From NCBI GenBank assembly GCA_030835385.1, contig JAURPI010000022.1:1-64000 (forward strand): a DNA stretch of 64,000 bases, in the 5' to 3' direction. Shown here in pieces: positions 36,678 to 47,059 of the stretch (its first letter is position 1; every line of letters begins with the position of its first letter). The notes beneath the pieces were generated by a model. That model saw nothing but the letters and a program-made list of their open reading frames with translations. It had not been told where the DNA came from and searched no databases. The position numbers and the translations under genes are program-made. The DNA comes from Alphaproteobacteria bacterium. GTDB taxonomy: Bacteria; Pseudomonadota; Alphaproteobacteria; Rhodospirillales; Rhodospirillaceae.

Positions 36678-36921
36678 GAAAGTCTTGGTTTCTTGCCCTC
36701 GAGAGTGTGACCATATCATCGGGGTATTATGGCAGAATTACTGCTTGAGCGTGCCCGATTTTCGCCGCAATTGGTTTCTTGCATAATATTCATAAAGGCG
36801 TTTTCGACCTGTTGCGCCTGTTCATCCTAGGGGGTATTAAAGCCCAAATACCGCCGGTCGGGCAGGGGTTCCTGCTCAGAGCCGGCTTTCCTTTTATTTA
36901 GGCTTCTCGGGGGGTCTCGCG

Positions 36922-38529
36922 GTGAGTAACGAAGGTCACGTGGTCAGTTCATTCGGGCTTGATAAAAACGGCATTAATTCGTCTGGCACGGTCCACTGGA
37001 ATTTCGGCTCGGCCCAGCTGATTGAAACTGCTGTTCGGCGCAACGAAGGCTCACTGTCAAAAGACGGAGCGTTTGTCTGCTTAACGGGGCAACACACAGG
37101 GCGGTCCCCAAATGACAAATTTATCGTCAAGGACTCCGAAACTGAGACAACAGTCGACTGGGGTAAAGTTAACGTTCCGATGACGTCAGAGCACTTTGAT
37201 GCTCTCCATGAAAAGATCCTTGCGCACATGTCGGCCAAGGATCTTTTTGTCCAAGACTGCTATGCAGGAGCCGACCCAGAAAACCGGCTGCGCGTTCGCG
37301 TCATCAATGAAAACGCATGGCACAACCTTTTCGCCCGCAACATGTTTATCCAACCGGGAGATGAAGACCTCGCGAACTTTGAGCCTGACTTCACTGTCTT
37401 GCAGGCGCCTTCTTGTCACGCGGACCCAGCAACCCATGGCACGAATTCTGAAGTGTTTGTGGTTGTGAATTTCTCAAAGAAATTGGTCCTCATCGGCGGA
37501 ACTATTTATGCCGGTGAAATTAAGAAATCTGTTTTCTCGATTCTCAATTACATTCTGCCGGCCCGTGGGGTTCTGCCCATGCACTGTTCTGCCAATATTG
37601 GTGGCGATGGCAGCAGTGCGATTTTCTTCGGCTTGTCTGGCACCGGAAAAACAACTTTATCGGCGGACCAGTCGCGCGTTCTTATCGGCGATGATGAACA
37701 CGGTTGGAGCGACAACGGCGTGTTTAACTTCGAAGGTGGCTGCTACGCTAAAGTGATCAATCTGTCTGAAGAAGCAGAGCCAGAGATTTACGAGACGACC
37801 CGAACATTCGGCACCATTCTCGAGAACGTGGTGATGGATCCAGTCACCCGCGCCCTAGATCTCGATGACGGATCTTTGACGGAAAACACCCGGGCCTCAT
37901 ACCCAATTGATTTTATTCCCAACACCTCGGATACCGGTTTCGGCCCCCAGCCTAAGAACATCATTATGTTGACGGCTGATGCTTTTGGTGTGTTGCCGCC
38001 AATTTCAAAGCTGACGCCAGAGCAGGCGATGTATCACTTCCTTTCCGGCTACACAGCCAAAGTTGCAGGCACAGAAAAAGGTGTGAAAGAACCGCAAGCG
38101 GCATTCTCAACCTGTTTTGGTGCGCCCTTTATGCCGCGTCATCCGACTGCCTATGCAAAGCTGCTCGGTGAGAAGATGGAAAAAACCGGTGCGACGTGTT
38201 GGTTGGTTAATACCGGCTGGTCCGGCGGCGGCTATGGCGTCGGCAAGCGTATGCAAATTAAGTACACCAGAGCCATGCTCAACGCAGCGCTCGACGGCAC
38301 ACTTGATTCCGGTGACTTCAAGCCTGATCCAAACTTTGGCCTCTTGGTGCCGACGTACTGTCCGGGTGTGCCAGATGACGTGTTGCAACCAAAATCAACT
38401 TGGGATGACCAAGGTGCGTATGACACTGCAGCACAAGACGTTGCCCAGCGCTTTGAAAACAATTTCAAGCAGTTCGAAGAGCACGTTGATGATGAGGTTA
38501 TGGCGACCGCTATTCGCTCCGCCACATAA
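36922..38529 (+). CDS. pckA: phosphoenolpyruvate carboxykinase (ATP)
   Basis: Converts oxaloacetate and ATP to PEP, the first step of gluconeogenesis. The 535-residue product has the [15 protein letters not shown] segment, the kinase-1a P-loop [16 protein letters not shown], the kinase-2 motif [11 protein letters not shown] and [11 protein letters not shown]. Start is GTG 36922. It is divergent from chvI, whose system is known to act on central metabolism in relatives. It converges with the TPR gene, 3 bases between stops. Confidence 0.97.
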   Translation: MSNEGHVVSSFGLDKNGINSSGTVHWNFGSAQLIETAVRRNEGSLSKDGAFVCLTGQHTGRSPNDKFIVKDSETETTVDWGKVNVPMTSEHFDALHEKILAHMSAKDLFVQDCYAGADPENRLRVRVINENAWHNLFARNMFIQPGDEDLANFEPDFTVLQAPSCHADPATHGTNSEVFVVVNFSKKLVLIGGTIYAGEIKKSVFSILNYILPARGVLPMHCSANIGGDGSSAIFFGLSGTGKTTLSADQSRVLIGDDEHGWSDNGVFNFEGGCYAKVINLSEEAEPEIYETTRTFGTILENVVMDPVTRALDLDDGSLTENTRASYPIDFIPNTSDTGFGPQPKNIIMLTADAFGVLPPISKLTPEQAMYHFLSGYTAKVAGTEKGVKEPQAAFSTCFGAPFMPRHPTAYAKLLGEKMEKTGATCWLVNTGWSGGGYGVGKRMQIKYTRAMLNAALDGTLDSGDFKPDPNFGLLVPTYCPGVPDDVLQPKSTWDDQGAYDTAAQDVAQRFENNFKQFEEHVDDEVMATAIRSAT

Positions 38530-38532
38530 CTT

Positions 38533-40071
38533 TTATTGCGAGTTGTCCGTCTCAAGGCGTCGAAGCTCAAGGACGGCGCCCTGGTACTCGATCAAGCCAT
38601 GTGAACCTCTGGCTAAGGCTGCTGAAAAGCTGGCTCGCGCGAGGATCATGTCTCCTGCTGCCAACGCCAATTGTCCGATGACAAAATGAGATTCTGTGAG
38701 GCGATTGTCAGCCTTTGCAGAGTCACGCGTAGCCTCATTCAATACGGTTTCAATTGTCACCTGACCTTCAAGACCATCGACCAATGCACCGGGCCATTGG
38801 GTGGGGTCTATGCCTTTGGTCATACGGGTCAGCTCTATTTCAGAGTCTGTCTGGCCGGACCGCTTGGCAGCTATGAACCGCCAAATTGAATCCGTCGACC
38901 TTGGAGTCGTCAGGGAGTCGAAGTCAGATACCGCCGCTTCGAAGTCACCTGCCAATAGCTGAGCTTGTGCCCTACGGCGTTTGGCCAACACCAGCGAGGG
39001 GTCTGAGTCTAACGCCAACGTGAAGTCGGTAATGGCCTCCAGCGGACGCCCCATGGCCAATCGGGCCAGGCCGCGATTTAACCGTGTGTCCGCATCGTTT
39101 GGAAAGGTCGCCAATACGTCGTCAAAATCTTGTTCAGCTGCCACATACTTTTGTTGAGCAAAACGTGCGCTTCCCCGAAACAGGCTGACTCGTTGATTGT
39201 TTGGTGTGGCGCTTAGCACGGCGCTAAAATCCCTCTCCGCATCCACAGGTTTCTCTGCAAATAAACGGGCGACGCCACGGGCTTCTCGCGCTTCCAGGTT
39301 GTCGGGTTGTTCAGCAAGAACAGCGCTATAGTCTGATATCGCTGCGGCAAAATTCTTAACTTGGCCGTGTGCGGCGGCGCGGACCATTCGCATTTCCATA
39401 TTGTTTGGGGTTTGATCCAATAGGATATCGAAGGTCTGAATGGCGGGTATGGGCTGCCCAGCCCTGAGTTGTGCAGTGCCCAACAGGCTTAGGCTTACTC
39501 TGTCAGTGTCATCAAGCGAGACGGCTTGTTGCAACTCGTCGACTGCCAACGCCGCGTCTCCCGCCCGTAAAAATGTGCGCCCACGTACCCGGTATGGGCC
39601 AGGGTCGTTTGGCTTAAGTCGGCGCACTTCACCGAGATCGGTCATAGCCAAATCTGTTTGTCCAATGCCAAGTAAAATTTCGGCGCGCAGCAGATAGGCA
39701 TCGGTGAGCCCAGGGTCGGCTCTTATGACCAGATCGAGGTCATCAAGAGCGTCGTCGTCACGACCGATGAATGAGAGTAGTCGTGCGCGCGTCAATCGAC
39801 CTGTGTTGTCGATTCCACCGAGCCGTTCAGCTTCATCAATATCGAAGAGCGCCGCATCAAGGTTGCGATTTTGGCGATGAATCTCTGACCGGGCCAGCAG
39901 CGCTCGTGCTCTAAGCTCTGCATCTACTTTCAAGTCTTGGATGGTAGCCGTGCAGGCGGTGAGGCGCTCCGTGATGTCGGCTATCGCTGCAAAGCAATCC
40001 ATTGGAGCGGCGCGGGCGGGAAGAAAGTAAAGGGCGGCTGAAAGTCCAACGCTGAAGAGGATGATCCGCAT
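38533..40071 (-). CDS. exported tetratricopeptide-repeat protein
   Basis: A 512-residue protein with a clear N-terminal signal peptide (hydrophobic to about residue 20, then PARA-AP). About ten tandem TPR-like units follow with recurring blocks such as ALFDIDEAERLG, AMTDLGEVRRLKPNDPGPYR and AITDFTLALDSDPSLVLAKR. It probably acts as a periplasmic protein-interaction scaffold. No enzymatic domain is seen. It follows polA with a 12-base gap on the same strand. Specific partner and function are unknown. Confidence 0.8.
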   Translation of the reverse strand: MRIILFSVGLSAALYFLPARAAPMDCFAAIADITERLTACTATIQDLKVDAELRARALLARSEIHRQNRNLDAALFDIDEAERLGGIDNTGRLTRARLLSFIGRDDDALDDLDLVIRADPGLTDAYLLRAEILLGIGQTDLAMTDLGEVRRLKPNDPGPYRVRGRTFLRAGDAALAVDELQQAVSLDDTDRVSLSLLGTAQLRAGQPIPAIQTFDILLDQTPNNMEMRMVRAAAHGQVKNFAAAISDYSAVLAEQPDNLEAREARGVARLFAEKPVDAERDFSAVLSATPNNQRVSLFRGSARFAQQKYVAAEQDFDDVLATFPNDADTRLNRGLARLAMGRPLEAITDFTLALDSDPSLVLAKRRRAQAQLLAGDFEAAVSDFDSLTTPRSTDSIWRFIAAKRSGQTDSEIELTRMTKGIDPTQWPGALVDGLEGQVTIETVLNEATRDSAKADNRLTESHFVIGQLALAAGDMILARASFSAALARGSHGLIEYQGAVLELRRLETDNSQ

Positions 40072-40083
40072 TGCTTGGCTCTG

Positions 40084-42888
40084 CTAGTGGGCTTCAGCCC
40101 AGTTGGCACCGCAGCCCGCATCGGCGACCAGCGGAACGTCCAATTGCGCTGCGCCTTCCATAATTTTTTTCACCACGGTTATCGTGTCATCGATTTCTCT
40201 GTCTGGGACTTCAAAGATCAACTCATCGTGGACCTGAAGCAACATTGTGGCGCTTAATCCTGCGTCGGCCAACGCAGAGGGCAGGCGAATCATGGCGCGC
40301 TTGATAATGTCAGCGGCCCCTCCTTGTATGGGCGCGTTGATAGCGGCGCGTTCAGAGAACCCGCGAACGTTCTGGTTGCGGTCGTTGATTCCTGGAGTTT
40401 GGCATCGCCGGCCGAACATGGTCGTGACATAGCCCTGCTTCTTGGCGAGAGCTTTGGTCTCGTCCATGTAGGTTTTGATTTCAGGGAACTGTTCAAAGTA
40501 GGCGTTAATAAAGTCTTTGGCTTCACCGCGTGGGATCGATAGCTGTCTTGCCAAACCAAAGGCGGAAATACCGTAGATGATTCCGAAGTTAATCGCTTTA
40601 GCTTGGCGGCGGATCATCGGGTCCATGCCCCCGATCGGTACGCCAAACATTTTAGAAGCCGTTGCGGCGTGAATGTCTTCACCGTTTTTGAAGGCGTCTT
40701 TCAATGCTTTGATGTTTGCTACATGGGCGACAAGTCGCAGTTCAATCTGGCTGTAGTCGGCTGAGACCAGCGACATGCCCTTTTCGGCAATAAAGGCGGT
40801 GCGAATCTTGCGCCCTTCTTCGGTGCGGATGGGGATGTTTTGCAGATTGGGATCGTTTGAGCTCAGGCGCCCGGTTGATGCTACCGTTTGAGAGTACGAC
40901 GTATGTACCCGACCGGTGTTTGGGTTGATCTGGTTTTGCAGTGCGTCTGTGTAGGTGCTTTTGAGTTTGGTGACCTGACGCCAGTCCAAAACTTTGGCTG
41001 GGAGATCGTGGCCCTGCGCAGCGAGGTCCTCGAGTACATCTGCTCCGGTTGCCCAAGCCCCAGACTTACCGGTTTTTTTGCCGCCTTCGATAGACATCTC
41101 ATCAAACAAAATCTCGCCAAGCTGTTTCGGTGACCCGACATTGAATTCTCGCCCAGCCAGTTTGTGTATCTCAGTTTCCAAATCTGCTGCGCGGGTCGCG
41201 AAGTCTTGGCTCATAGCTTTGAGGACACCAGCGTCCGTTTTGATTCCAGCCGCTTCCATGTCAACGAGAATCGGAATCAAGGCGCGGTCCAGGCGCTCGT
41301 AGACTGTCGTTAGCCTGTCCTCGACCAAACGTGGCTTCAGCATCTGTTGAAGACGAAGCGTGATGTCAGCGTCTTCCGCCGCATAATCCGTGGCGGTTTC
41401 CAATGGAACTTGATCAAAGGTGATCTGGTTTTTACCCTTACCGCAGACCTCGGAGAATTTTATTGTCGTGTGGCCTAAATGCAGATTGGCCAATTCGTCC
41501 ATGCCATGTCCGTGGGACGACCCATCAAGAACGTAGGACAACACCATAGTGTCGTCCACGGGGGTAACTCCGATCCCGTAGCGGCGTAGGACATGCATGT
41601 CGTATTTTATATTCTGGCCAACTTTAAGAACGCCTGGGCTCTCTAGTAGCGGCTTTAATTTGGCGATGGCCTTTTTATGCGGAATTTGTTTTGGCGCTTC
41701 TTTGGTGGCCTCACCAGAGTCTCCCAGGTCCAGCGCGCCTTGCTCGCCACTGCCCGTATGACCGAGGGGGATGTAACACCCATTTCCGGGCTCGGTAGAA
41801 ATCGAAACCCCTACGAGGTTTGAGCGAAACGCATCCAGGGCGTCGGTTTCCGTGTCAACGGCGATGATGCCAGCTTTGAAAGCGCGCTCGATCCATTGGT
41901 CCAGGGCTTTGACGTCTTGCACAAGTTCGTAGTCGGCCTCTTCTTTCATCGTCGCGGCCTGAACAGCCGGGCTGGCCACTGCGTCGTCGCCCCCCAGCTC
42001 TGTTCCTAATTCAGTCGCAACCTTTGTCGCCAAGCTCTTGAAGCCTTGGTCTTTCAGCCAGTCTAAAAGAACGCTTGGCTCGGGCGCCTGCCAACCGAAG
42101 TCATCCAACTTGGTTGTGACCGGCACATCGTCTTTTAATGTCACAAGATCTTTGGAGATGCGTGCAAGGTCTGCGAACTCAATCAAATTTTCACGACGCT
42201 TGTTTTGCTTAATTTCGCTGGCGCGTTCGAGCAGTGTTTCTAGGTCGCCGTATTCGTTCAGTAAGAGTGCGGCGGTTTTGACTCCAATACCCGGAACGCC
42301 GGGCACGTTGTCTGCTGAATCACCGGCGAGGGCCTGAACGTCGATGACCTTATCGGGCTCAACACCAAATTTTTCCATCACTTGGTCGGGACCGATGACT
42401 CGCTGCTTCATGGGATCAAGCATTTCGACATTGTCGCCGACAAGCTGCATTAAATCTTTGTCCGCTGATACGACAATGACCTTAAGTCCCTGTTGTTTAC
42501 CCAGACGAGCATAGGTGGCAATCAGGTCGTCGGCTTCAAATCCTTTCATGTCGATGCAGGCAACGTTAAAGGCTCGGGTTGCGTCGCGAATCAGATCGAA
42601 CTGCGGAAGGAGATCTTCTGGTGTTTCGTCCCGGTTCGCTTTGTAGTCCGGGTAAATTTCATTTCGAAAGGTAATGCGCCCTGCGTCGAAAATAACGGCA
42701 ATCAGTTCAGTTTCATTTTTATCCAGCAGATCGTCCATCAGCTTCATCAGCATGTTGGAGAATCCATAGACGGCGTTGACCGGAACGCCATCTGACCGGG
42801 TCATCGGCGGGAGCGCGTGATAGGCCCGGAAAATATAGCCGGAGCCGTCGATCAGGATCAGCCGGTCGGCTTTGGGAGGCATGACCAT
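40084..42888 (-). CDS. polA: DNA polymerase I
   Basis: Fills gaps after primer removal and repair. The 934-residue protein has the 5'-3' exonuclease domain (about 1-290; IDGSGYIFRAYHALPPMTR), a 3'-5' exonuclease domain (about 330-530) whose first motif AVDTETDALD keeps the Asp-x-Glu metal ligands, so proofreading is probably active, and the polymerase domain (about 560-934) with VSADYSQIELRLVAH (motif A), RRQAKAINFGIIYGISAFGL (motif B) and LLQVHDELIFEVP (motif C). Length matches the alphaproteobacterial family. Confidence 0.97.
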   Translation of the reverse strand: MVMPPKADRLILIDGSGYIFRAYHALPPMTRSDGVPVNAVYGFSNMLMKLMDDLLDKNETELIAVIFDAGRITFRNEIYPDYKANRDETPEDLLPQFDLIRDATRAFNVACIDMKGFEADDLIATYARLGKQQGLKVIVVSADKDLMQLVGDNVEMLDPMKQRVIGPDQVMEKFGVEPDKVIDVQALAGDSADNVPGVPGIGVKTAALLLNEYGDLETLLERASEIKQNKRRENLIEFADLARISKDLVTLKDDVPVTTKLDDFGWQAPEPSVLLDWLKDQGFKSLATKVATELGTELGGDDAVASPAVQAATMKEEADYELVQDVKALDQWIERAFKAGIIAVDTETDALDAFRSNLVGVSISTEPGNGCYIPLGHTGSGEQGALDLGDSGEATKEAPKQIPHKKAIAKLKPLLESPGVLKVGQNIKYDMHVLRRYGIGVTPVDDTMVLSYVLDGSSHGHGMDELANLHLGHTTIKFSEVCGKGKNQITFDQVPLETATDYAAEDADITLRLQQMLKPRLVEDRLTTVYERLDRALIPILVDMEAAGIKTDAGVLKAMSQDFATRAADLETEIHKLAGREFNVGSPKQLGEILFDEMSIEGGKKTGKSGAWATGADVLEDLAAQGHDLPAKVLDWRQVTKLKSTYTDALQNQINPNTGRVHTSYSQTVASTGRLSSNDPNLQNIPIRTEEGRKIRTAFIAEKGMSLVSADYSQIELRLVAHVANIKALKDAFKNGEDIHAATASKMFGVPIGGMDPMIRRQAKAINFGIIYGISAFGLARQLSIPRGEAKDFINAYFEQFPEIKTYMDETKALAKKQGYVTTMFGRRCQTPGINDRNQNVRGFSERAAINAPIQGGAADIIKRAMIRLPSALADAGLSATMLLQVHDELIFEVPDREIDDTITVVKKIMEGAAQLDVPLVADAGCGANWAEAH

Positions 42889-42894
42889 GCAGGC

Positions 42895-43077
42895 TTACTC
42901 AGAGGCGGCGTTTGACGCCGATTTTAGAACGAAGCGTTTACCACAGTAGGGGCAATCCAAATGGCCGACATCAGGCTTTATATTGAGAAAGACCCGAGGG
43001 TGACCTAGTGCGCCACCGCCACCGTCGCAGTCCACATCTGTGCGTTCTACTTCGACTGTTTCGACTGGGTCTGCCAT
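42895..43077 (-). CDS. zinc-finger domain-containing protein (zf-CHCC)
   Basis: A 60-residue protein with the C-H-C-C pattern: Cys in VDCDGG, His in GHPRVFLNI, then CPYCGKRFVL. This is the zf-CHCC fold related to the mitochondrial complex I subunit NDUFS6, common in Alphaproteobacteria. ATG 43077 is chosen because it starts the conserved part; the longer frame upstream is unlike the family. It lies 6 bases upstream of polA. Role in respiratory complex I is an inference from the family. Confidence 0.85.
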   Translation of the reverse strand: MADPVETVEVERTDVDCDGGGGALGHPRVFLNIKPDVGHLDCPYCGKRFVLKSASNAASE

Positions 43078-43238
43078 AGGATTTATCCGCTCATGATGGG
43101 TTAGGATTTCACCTCTTTCTATGGCCCGCCCACTCGCTGGAGGCAACCCTGTTTGAAGATCAAACAGCAGGGCCGTTGACCGGGTGGCGATGCCGGTGAT
43201 ACCCAATCGGTCACGTCGCCGAATTCGTTCCCTCCACT

Positions 43239-44249
43239 ATGATTGTTCGATCCGCCATGCCTGATACCGCACCCGTGCTTGAGTCCAACGCCTCTACGGC
43301 TGAGCTCCCAAATCTTGCCATCTCAATTTCGGGTCTGACCAAGGTTTACGGGGGTGAAAATGGCCGTGAGAAAAAAGAAGCGCTGACAAACGTCGATCTT
43401 GCCGTCCCTCGCGGGTCTTTCTTTGGCCTGCTCGGACCAAATGGTGCGGGTAAATCGACGATGATCAATATTATGGCGGGGCTGGTAAACAAAACGTCTG
43501 GCTCGGTGCGGTTGTGGGATTTCGATATTGATAGACAAGAGCGCCAGTCTCGTTGCGCCATCGGTATTGTGCCTCAGGAACTCAACCTCGATCCCTTTTT
43601 CACACCGCGCGAAACCCTTGAAGTCCAAGCTGGTCTGTATGGCGTGCGACGACATGAACGCAGAACAGATGAAATTCTTGAGACTGTCGGTCTAAGCGAT
43701 AAGGCGGATGCTTATTCTCGGACTTTATCCGGTGGAATGCGCCGCCGTCTGTTGATTGCTAAGGCGATGGTTCATAGCCCACCAATTCTAGTGCTGGACG
43801 AGCCAACAGCTGGCGTGGATGTGGAGTTGCGCCAAACGCTTTGGAAATCAATTCGCGAGATGAACGCGCGTGGCACGACTATTCTTCTGACCACGCACTA
43901 TCTCGAAGAAGCTGAGGAGTTGTGTGATCAGATTGCGATCATAAACCATGGTCGAGTGGTTGCCTGCGACACGACGGATACTCTTCTCAAGCAGCTTGAT
44001 AATAAGACGGTCGTGTTTCTTCTCTCTGAAAATTTATCGGAGATCCCGCAGGCGATGCGCCGCTTTGATCCATGTCAGCCCACAGCTAACCAGCTGGAGA
44101 TCACATATCGTCCATCGTCGACAGCTATGTTGGATATTCTGCAGACGGCCCAAGATATCAAACTACCTATCGCTGACATCGTGACGGAAGAGGTTGATCT
44201 AGAAGATATCTTCTTGCAGCTCACAAGTTCTGAACCAAAGATGCCATGA
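43239..44249 (+). CDS. ABC-2 type transporter ATP-binding protein (YadG-like)
   Basis: A 336-residue ATPase with Walker A GPNGAGKS (about 66-73), the Q-loop in IVPQELNLD, the signature LSGGMRRRL, Walker B LVLDEPTAGVD and the H-loop TTHYLEEAE. The C-terminal extension ends VDLEDIFLQLT, typical of ABC-2 exporters of the YadG/CcmA/DrrA type. No permease gene is adjacent, which is unusual since YadG-like genes normally precede one. The stop overlaps the lipoprotein hydrolase start (ATGA). ATG 43257 is an alternative start. Confidence 0.85.
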   Translation: MIVRSAMPDTAPVLESNASTAELPNLAISISGLTKVYGGENGREKKEALTNVDLAVPRGSFFGLLGPNGAGKSTMINIMAGLVNKTSGSVRLWDFDIDRQERQSRCAIGIVPQELNLDPFFTPRETLEVQAGLYGVRRHERRTDEILETVGLSDKADAYSRTLSGGMRRRLLIAKAMVHSPPILVLDEPTAGVDVELRQTLWKSIREMNARGTTILLTTHYLEEAEELCDQIAIINHGRVVACDTTDTLLKQLDNKTVVFLLSENLSEIPQAMRRFDPCQPTANQLEITYRPSSTAMLDILQTAQDIKLPIADIVTEEVDLEDIFLQLTSSEPKMP

Positions 44250-45250
44250 GGGCACTGGTTGCGGTTTTCTGGGCCACCGCCTTGGCGGCTTGCGCACCAC
44301 AAGTAGCGCCCACAGGTCCCTATTCAATAACACCTTCGATTTCAGAAACTATTTTTCGTACTGCTGACGGATTATCCCTCCCCATAAGGCATTGGTTGCC
44401 TCCGGCAGAACCCAAGGGCGTGGTAATGGCGGTCCATGGGTTCAATGACTACAGCAAATCTTTCGACCTGGTGCCCGATGCGCCCGGCGTTGGCCCTGCT
44501 CTGGCTGCAAAAGGGTATGCTGTCTACGCTTATGACCAGCGCGGTTTTGGGAAGTCACCATACGTTGGGCTGTGGCCCGGAGAAAACCAAATCGCGAGAG
44601 ACTTTGCGGACTTCGCGCAAACACTTGATCGCCGGCACCCAAACATTCCGCTCTATGCAATCGGTGTGAGCATGGGGGGTGCAGTCATCATTACCGCGAT
44701 GACGTTAGATGACCCGCCACCGGTTGATGCCACCGTGCTGGTCGCGCCAGCGGTCTGGTCGAGAAGCACGATGCCGTTTTCGTATCGTGTTGCGTTATGG
44801 CTTGGCGCACATACCATGCCCAGTGCTAAACCGACAGGACGGGGGCTTGGGCGCCAAGCGAGCGACAACATAAAAATGTTGCGGGAAGCGTCGCGAGATC
44901 CTCTTTTTATAAAAGAGACGAGGATCGACAGTATCTACGGGCTGGCCAACTTGATGGACCTGGCCCAATCTAATATTGGGCGTATGCCCGTTCCCACTCT
45001 CTATGTCTACGGCGCCAAAGACCAAATCATTCCCAAGGACGCAACGGTAAAAGCGGTCGAGAAATTTCTCTCTGAACCTGAGGGTCGTCGTATCGCTTTC
45101 TATGACAAAGGGTGGCACATGATGCTGCGCGATCTCGACGCTGAAAGGGTGCTTGTCGACATTGACGCCTTTCTTAAAGACCCGTCACAACCGCTGCCAT
45201 CCGGCGCCGATATTGATGCTGTTGAGCGCCTGAAAACGGCTAAAAAGTAG
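44246..45250 (+). CDS. alpha/beta hydrolase lipoprotein (lysophospholipase-like)
   Basis: A 334-residue protein with a short lipoprotein signal peptide ending in a lipobox (LAAC, Cys16). It has the serine-hydrolase 4 fold: [15 protein letters not shown] (oxyanion region), [11 protein letters not shown], the nucleophile elbow [21 protein letters not shown] with the acid, and the final His in [10 protein letters not shown]. This is the monoglyceride lipase/lysophospholipase L2 group. It should be membrane-anchored and periplasm-facing. The ATGA overlap with an ABC-2 ATPase suggests a joint envelope-lipid role, which is inference. Confidence 0.85.
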   Translation: MRALVAVFWATALAACAPQVAPTGPYSITPSISETIFRTADGLSLPIRHWLPPAEPKGVVMAVHGFNDYSKSFDLVPDAPGVGPALAAKGYAVYAYDQRGFGKSPYVGLWPGENQIARDFADFAQTLDRRHPNIPLYAIGVSMGGAVIITAMTLDDPPPVDATVLVAPAVWSRSTMPFSYRVALWLGAHTMPSAKPTGRGLGRQASDNIKMLREASRDPLFIKETRIDSIYGLANLMDLAQSNIGRMPVPTLYVYGAKDQIIPKDATVKAVEKFLSEPEGRRIAFYDKGWHMMLRDLDAERVLVDIDAFLKDPSQPLPSGADIDAVERLKTAKK

Positions 45251-45314
45251 CTGATTTCTGCCTCATCCGTGATGGACAGAGAGATAGGCTTTGTCTATTG
45301 TCCCCGCCTTCCGC

Positions 45315-45391
45315 GCGCCCGTAGCTCAGCTGGATAGAGTACCAGATTCCGAATCTGGGGGTCACAGGTTCGAATCCTGTCGGGCGCGCCA
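45315..45391 (+). tRNA. tRNA-Arg (anticodon CCG)
   Basis: A 77-base cloverleaf. Acceptor GCGCCCG pairs with CGGGCGC, discriminator G, CCA encoded. Anticodon stem CCAGA/TCTGG with loop TTCCGAA gives anticodon CCG, decoding CGG. T-arm contains GGTTCGAATCC. D-arm is GCTCAGCTGGATAGAGT. Confidence 0.96.
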
Positions 45392-45413
45392 TTTCCGTAA
45401 AGGGGTGTTCTGC

Positions 45414-45998
45414 TTAGCTCGATGTTTTAGACCGTTGTCTCCACCGTTTGGTCTTTCCGGCTAAGGCAAGTACGATTAGACAGCTCATAGTTGCCCAAAT
45501 CACACCCATCGCCGGTAATTTTACTCCATGAACAGCAGCTGTAACTGACGCGAGTAAAGACGGGGCTATTGGAGGTGACGTGATGAGAATATGAAACCCA
45601 ACATTCTCAACCAAGTCTATAAGAGTTGGCACAAAAGGGAGAAGCACGAGCCCTCTTTTTGCCGCAGAGATAAGCCAAGGAAATCCACTTAAACTGATTA
45701 GCTGAGCGTACATCAATGATGAAAAAAGTCCGCTGGAAATCGGAAAAACAACATCGACAAGCGTGAATACCAAGTAGGCCCGTTGCGCTTCTGCGTTGTA
45801 GCGATCTAGCCCTGACAGGATATCATCAGCACTGAGTGGAAAGGTGATGTCAAAAGGGTCCAATCCGCCAGTAGCGGTGACAATAGGAGGGATGAGTACA
45901 TTAGTGATGACGGCAATAAGAACCATCGCAAGCGTGAACGTAGCCAGCGCAGTCTGCCAAGACGCCACGCGCATAATCCAATTAGACATCCGGGACAT
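45414..45998 (-). CDS. membrane protein of unknown function
   Basis: A protein of about 194 residues with four hydrophobic stretches (near residues 14-36, 75-100, 115-140 and 160-185) and a basic C-terminus. I do not recognise the family. The first periplasm-facing loop contains GLDPFDITFPLSADDILSGL. ATG 45998 has TAGGTG upstream; GTG 46007 is an alternative. It begins directly after the interrupted phosphoesterase gene on the same strand, so the two formed an operon. Recently transferred or lineage-specific origin is possible. Confidence 0.6.
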   Translation of the reverse strand: MSRMSNWIMRVASWQTALATFTLAMVLIAVITNVLIPPIVTATGGLDPFDITFPLSADDILSGLDRYNAEAQRAYLVFTLVDVVFPISSGLFSSLMYAQLISLSGFPWLISAAKRGLVLLPFVPTLIDLVENVGFHILITSPPIAPSLLASVTAAVHGVKLPAMGVIWATMSCLIVLALAGKTKRWRQRSKTSS

Positions 45999-46007
45999 TT
46001 TTAACAC

Positions 46008-46874
46008 CTACTCGTTGATAGGAAGGGTGAACTGTTGGTCATCACGAACAGCTAATATGATCCCCTCGTTAACGCCAAGACCCTGGGAGACAAAAGTAAC
46101 GTTTTGGTAGTCTCGACGCTCGACAGCAGGTTTGTTGCCAAATGCGCCGGTGTTGCCGCTGATCACAATTACTTTCGCGTATGCTTCGCGCAATGGAGTA
46201 ATCAGTGACAGATTGTGTGGTAATGGATCAGGAATGCCATCAATGGGATTCTCTATTTCTGTGGGGTTAGGCCTCAAAATGCTATTGGCAAGAATGAACA
46301 GGGTGTTTGTCGATCCTGCGTTATTCAGGGTGCGACCTATAGCTTCAGGCGTGATGGCCCAGGGGTGCTCAATCGTATCGACAAGCAAAAAGGTGGCGGC
46401 TTCTTTCACTATTATTGCTGGGTAGGTCATGCCGAAAGCCTGCAGGAAAATACTGTGATCTGCATTGGGACTGAAACCGCTGTCATGATTTCCAGGCACT
46501 GCATAGATCTCACCGCTATATTCAGACATGTCGCGTTTTAGATTGGTGAACCATTCCTGACTTGGGCTCGGCAGCATGTCGCCTGTAAAATATATGTCGC
46601 CAAACCTGACCGACTGCTCTTTTAGGAATTCAGCAAGCCTTCCATCGACTGAACCTTGTTGGGCGTCGCGCGGATCTCCATCGGCATGACCGATAATCAA
46701 CTACGTGTCCGTGATGTTGGTGCTCTCAAATGTACCGATGTTCAATTGAGAAAGTCTGCACGTCTCGTATGAATTGGCTTCGACGGCGACGGATTCTGGA
46801 TCGCTTCTCGTCAAGGCGCTTGCAGCAACACCGAGGGCAATAAGTGGGGCTGTTATCAGAGTTGCTTTTTGCAT
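46008..46874 (-). pseudogene. calcineurin-like phosphoesterase, interrupted by TAG
   Basis: Minus strand. A 289-codon frame starts at ATG 46874 with a signal-like N-terminus (KATLITAPLIALGVAASALT) and ends at TAG 46008-46010. It is broken only by TAG at 46701-46703, in NITDT-stop-LIIGHADGDP. The downstream part has GDIYFTGDMLPSP, the metallophosphatase motif YAVPGNHDSGF and VIVISGNTGAFGNK. The same frame continues on both sides of the stop, so one base change separates it from an intact exported phosphoesterase. The remaining 3' frame lacks an obvious start with a ribosome-binding site. Could be sequence error, decay or readthrough. Confidence 0.65.
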
Positions 46875-47059
46875 GACAGGTATCTTTTAATACAACAATG
46901 AGCCAGAGGCGCGACCTGACGTTTATCCGACAGCTGGATACAATAGGCCAGGGAGCTGATTAGTTGGCAAGGTAACGCGGTAAACCCTTGCCTCTTTCGG
47001 GGACGCTCGCCTACGGTGTACCGACACTAAAATGAAGAAAGAGTTTTGGAGACATCCTT

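Noticed and set aside
38117-38689. 190-codon plus-strand frame overlapping the pckA 3' end
   Set aside because: It lies out of frame over pckA and antisense to the TPR gene, is rich in Ser/Arg/Cys and has no start signal.
46701-46703. TAG read as pyrrolysine
   Set aside because: TAG is used as a normal stop in this window (for example folC neighbourhood and the 46008 stop), and there is no sign of pyl genes.
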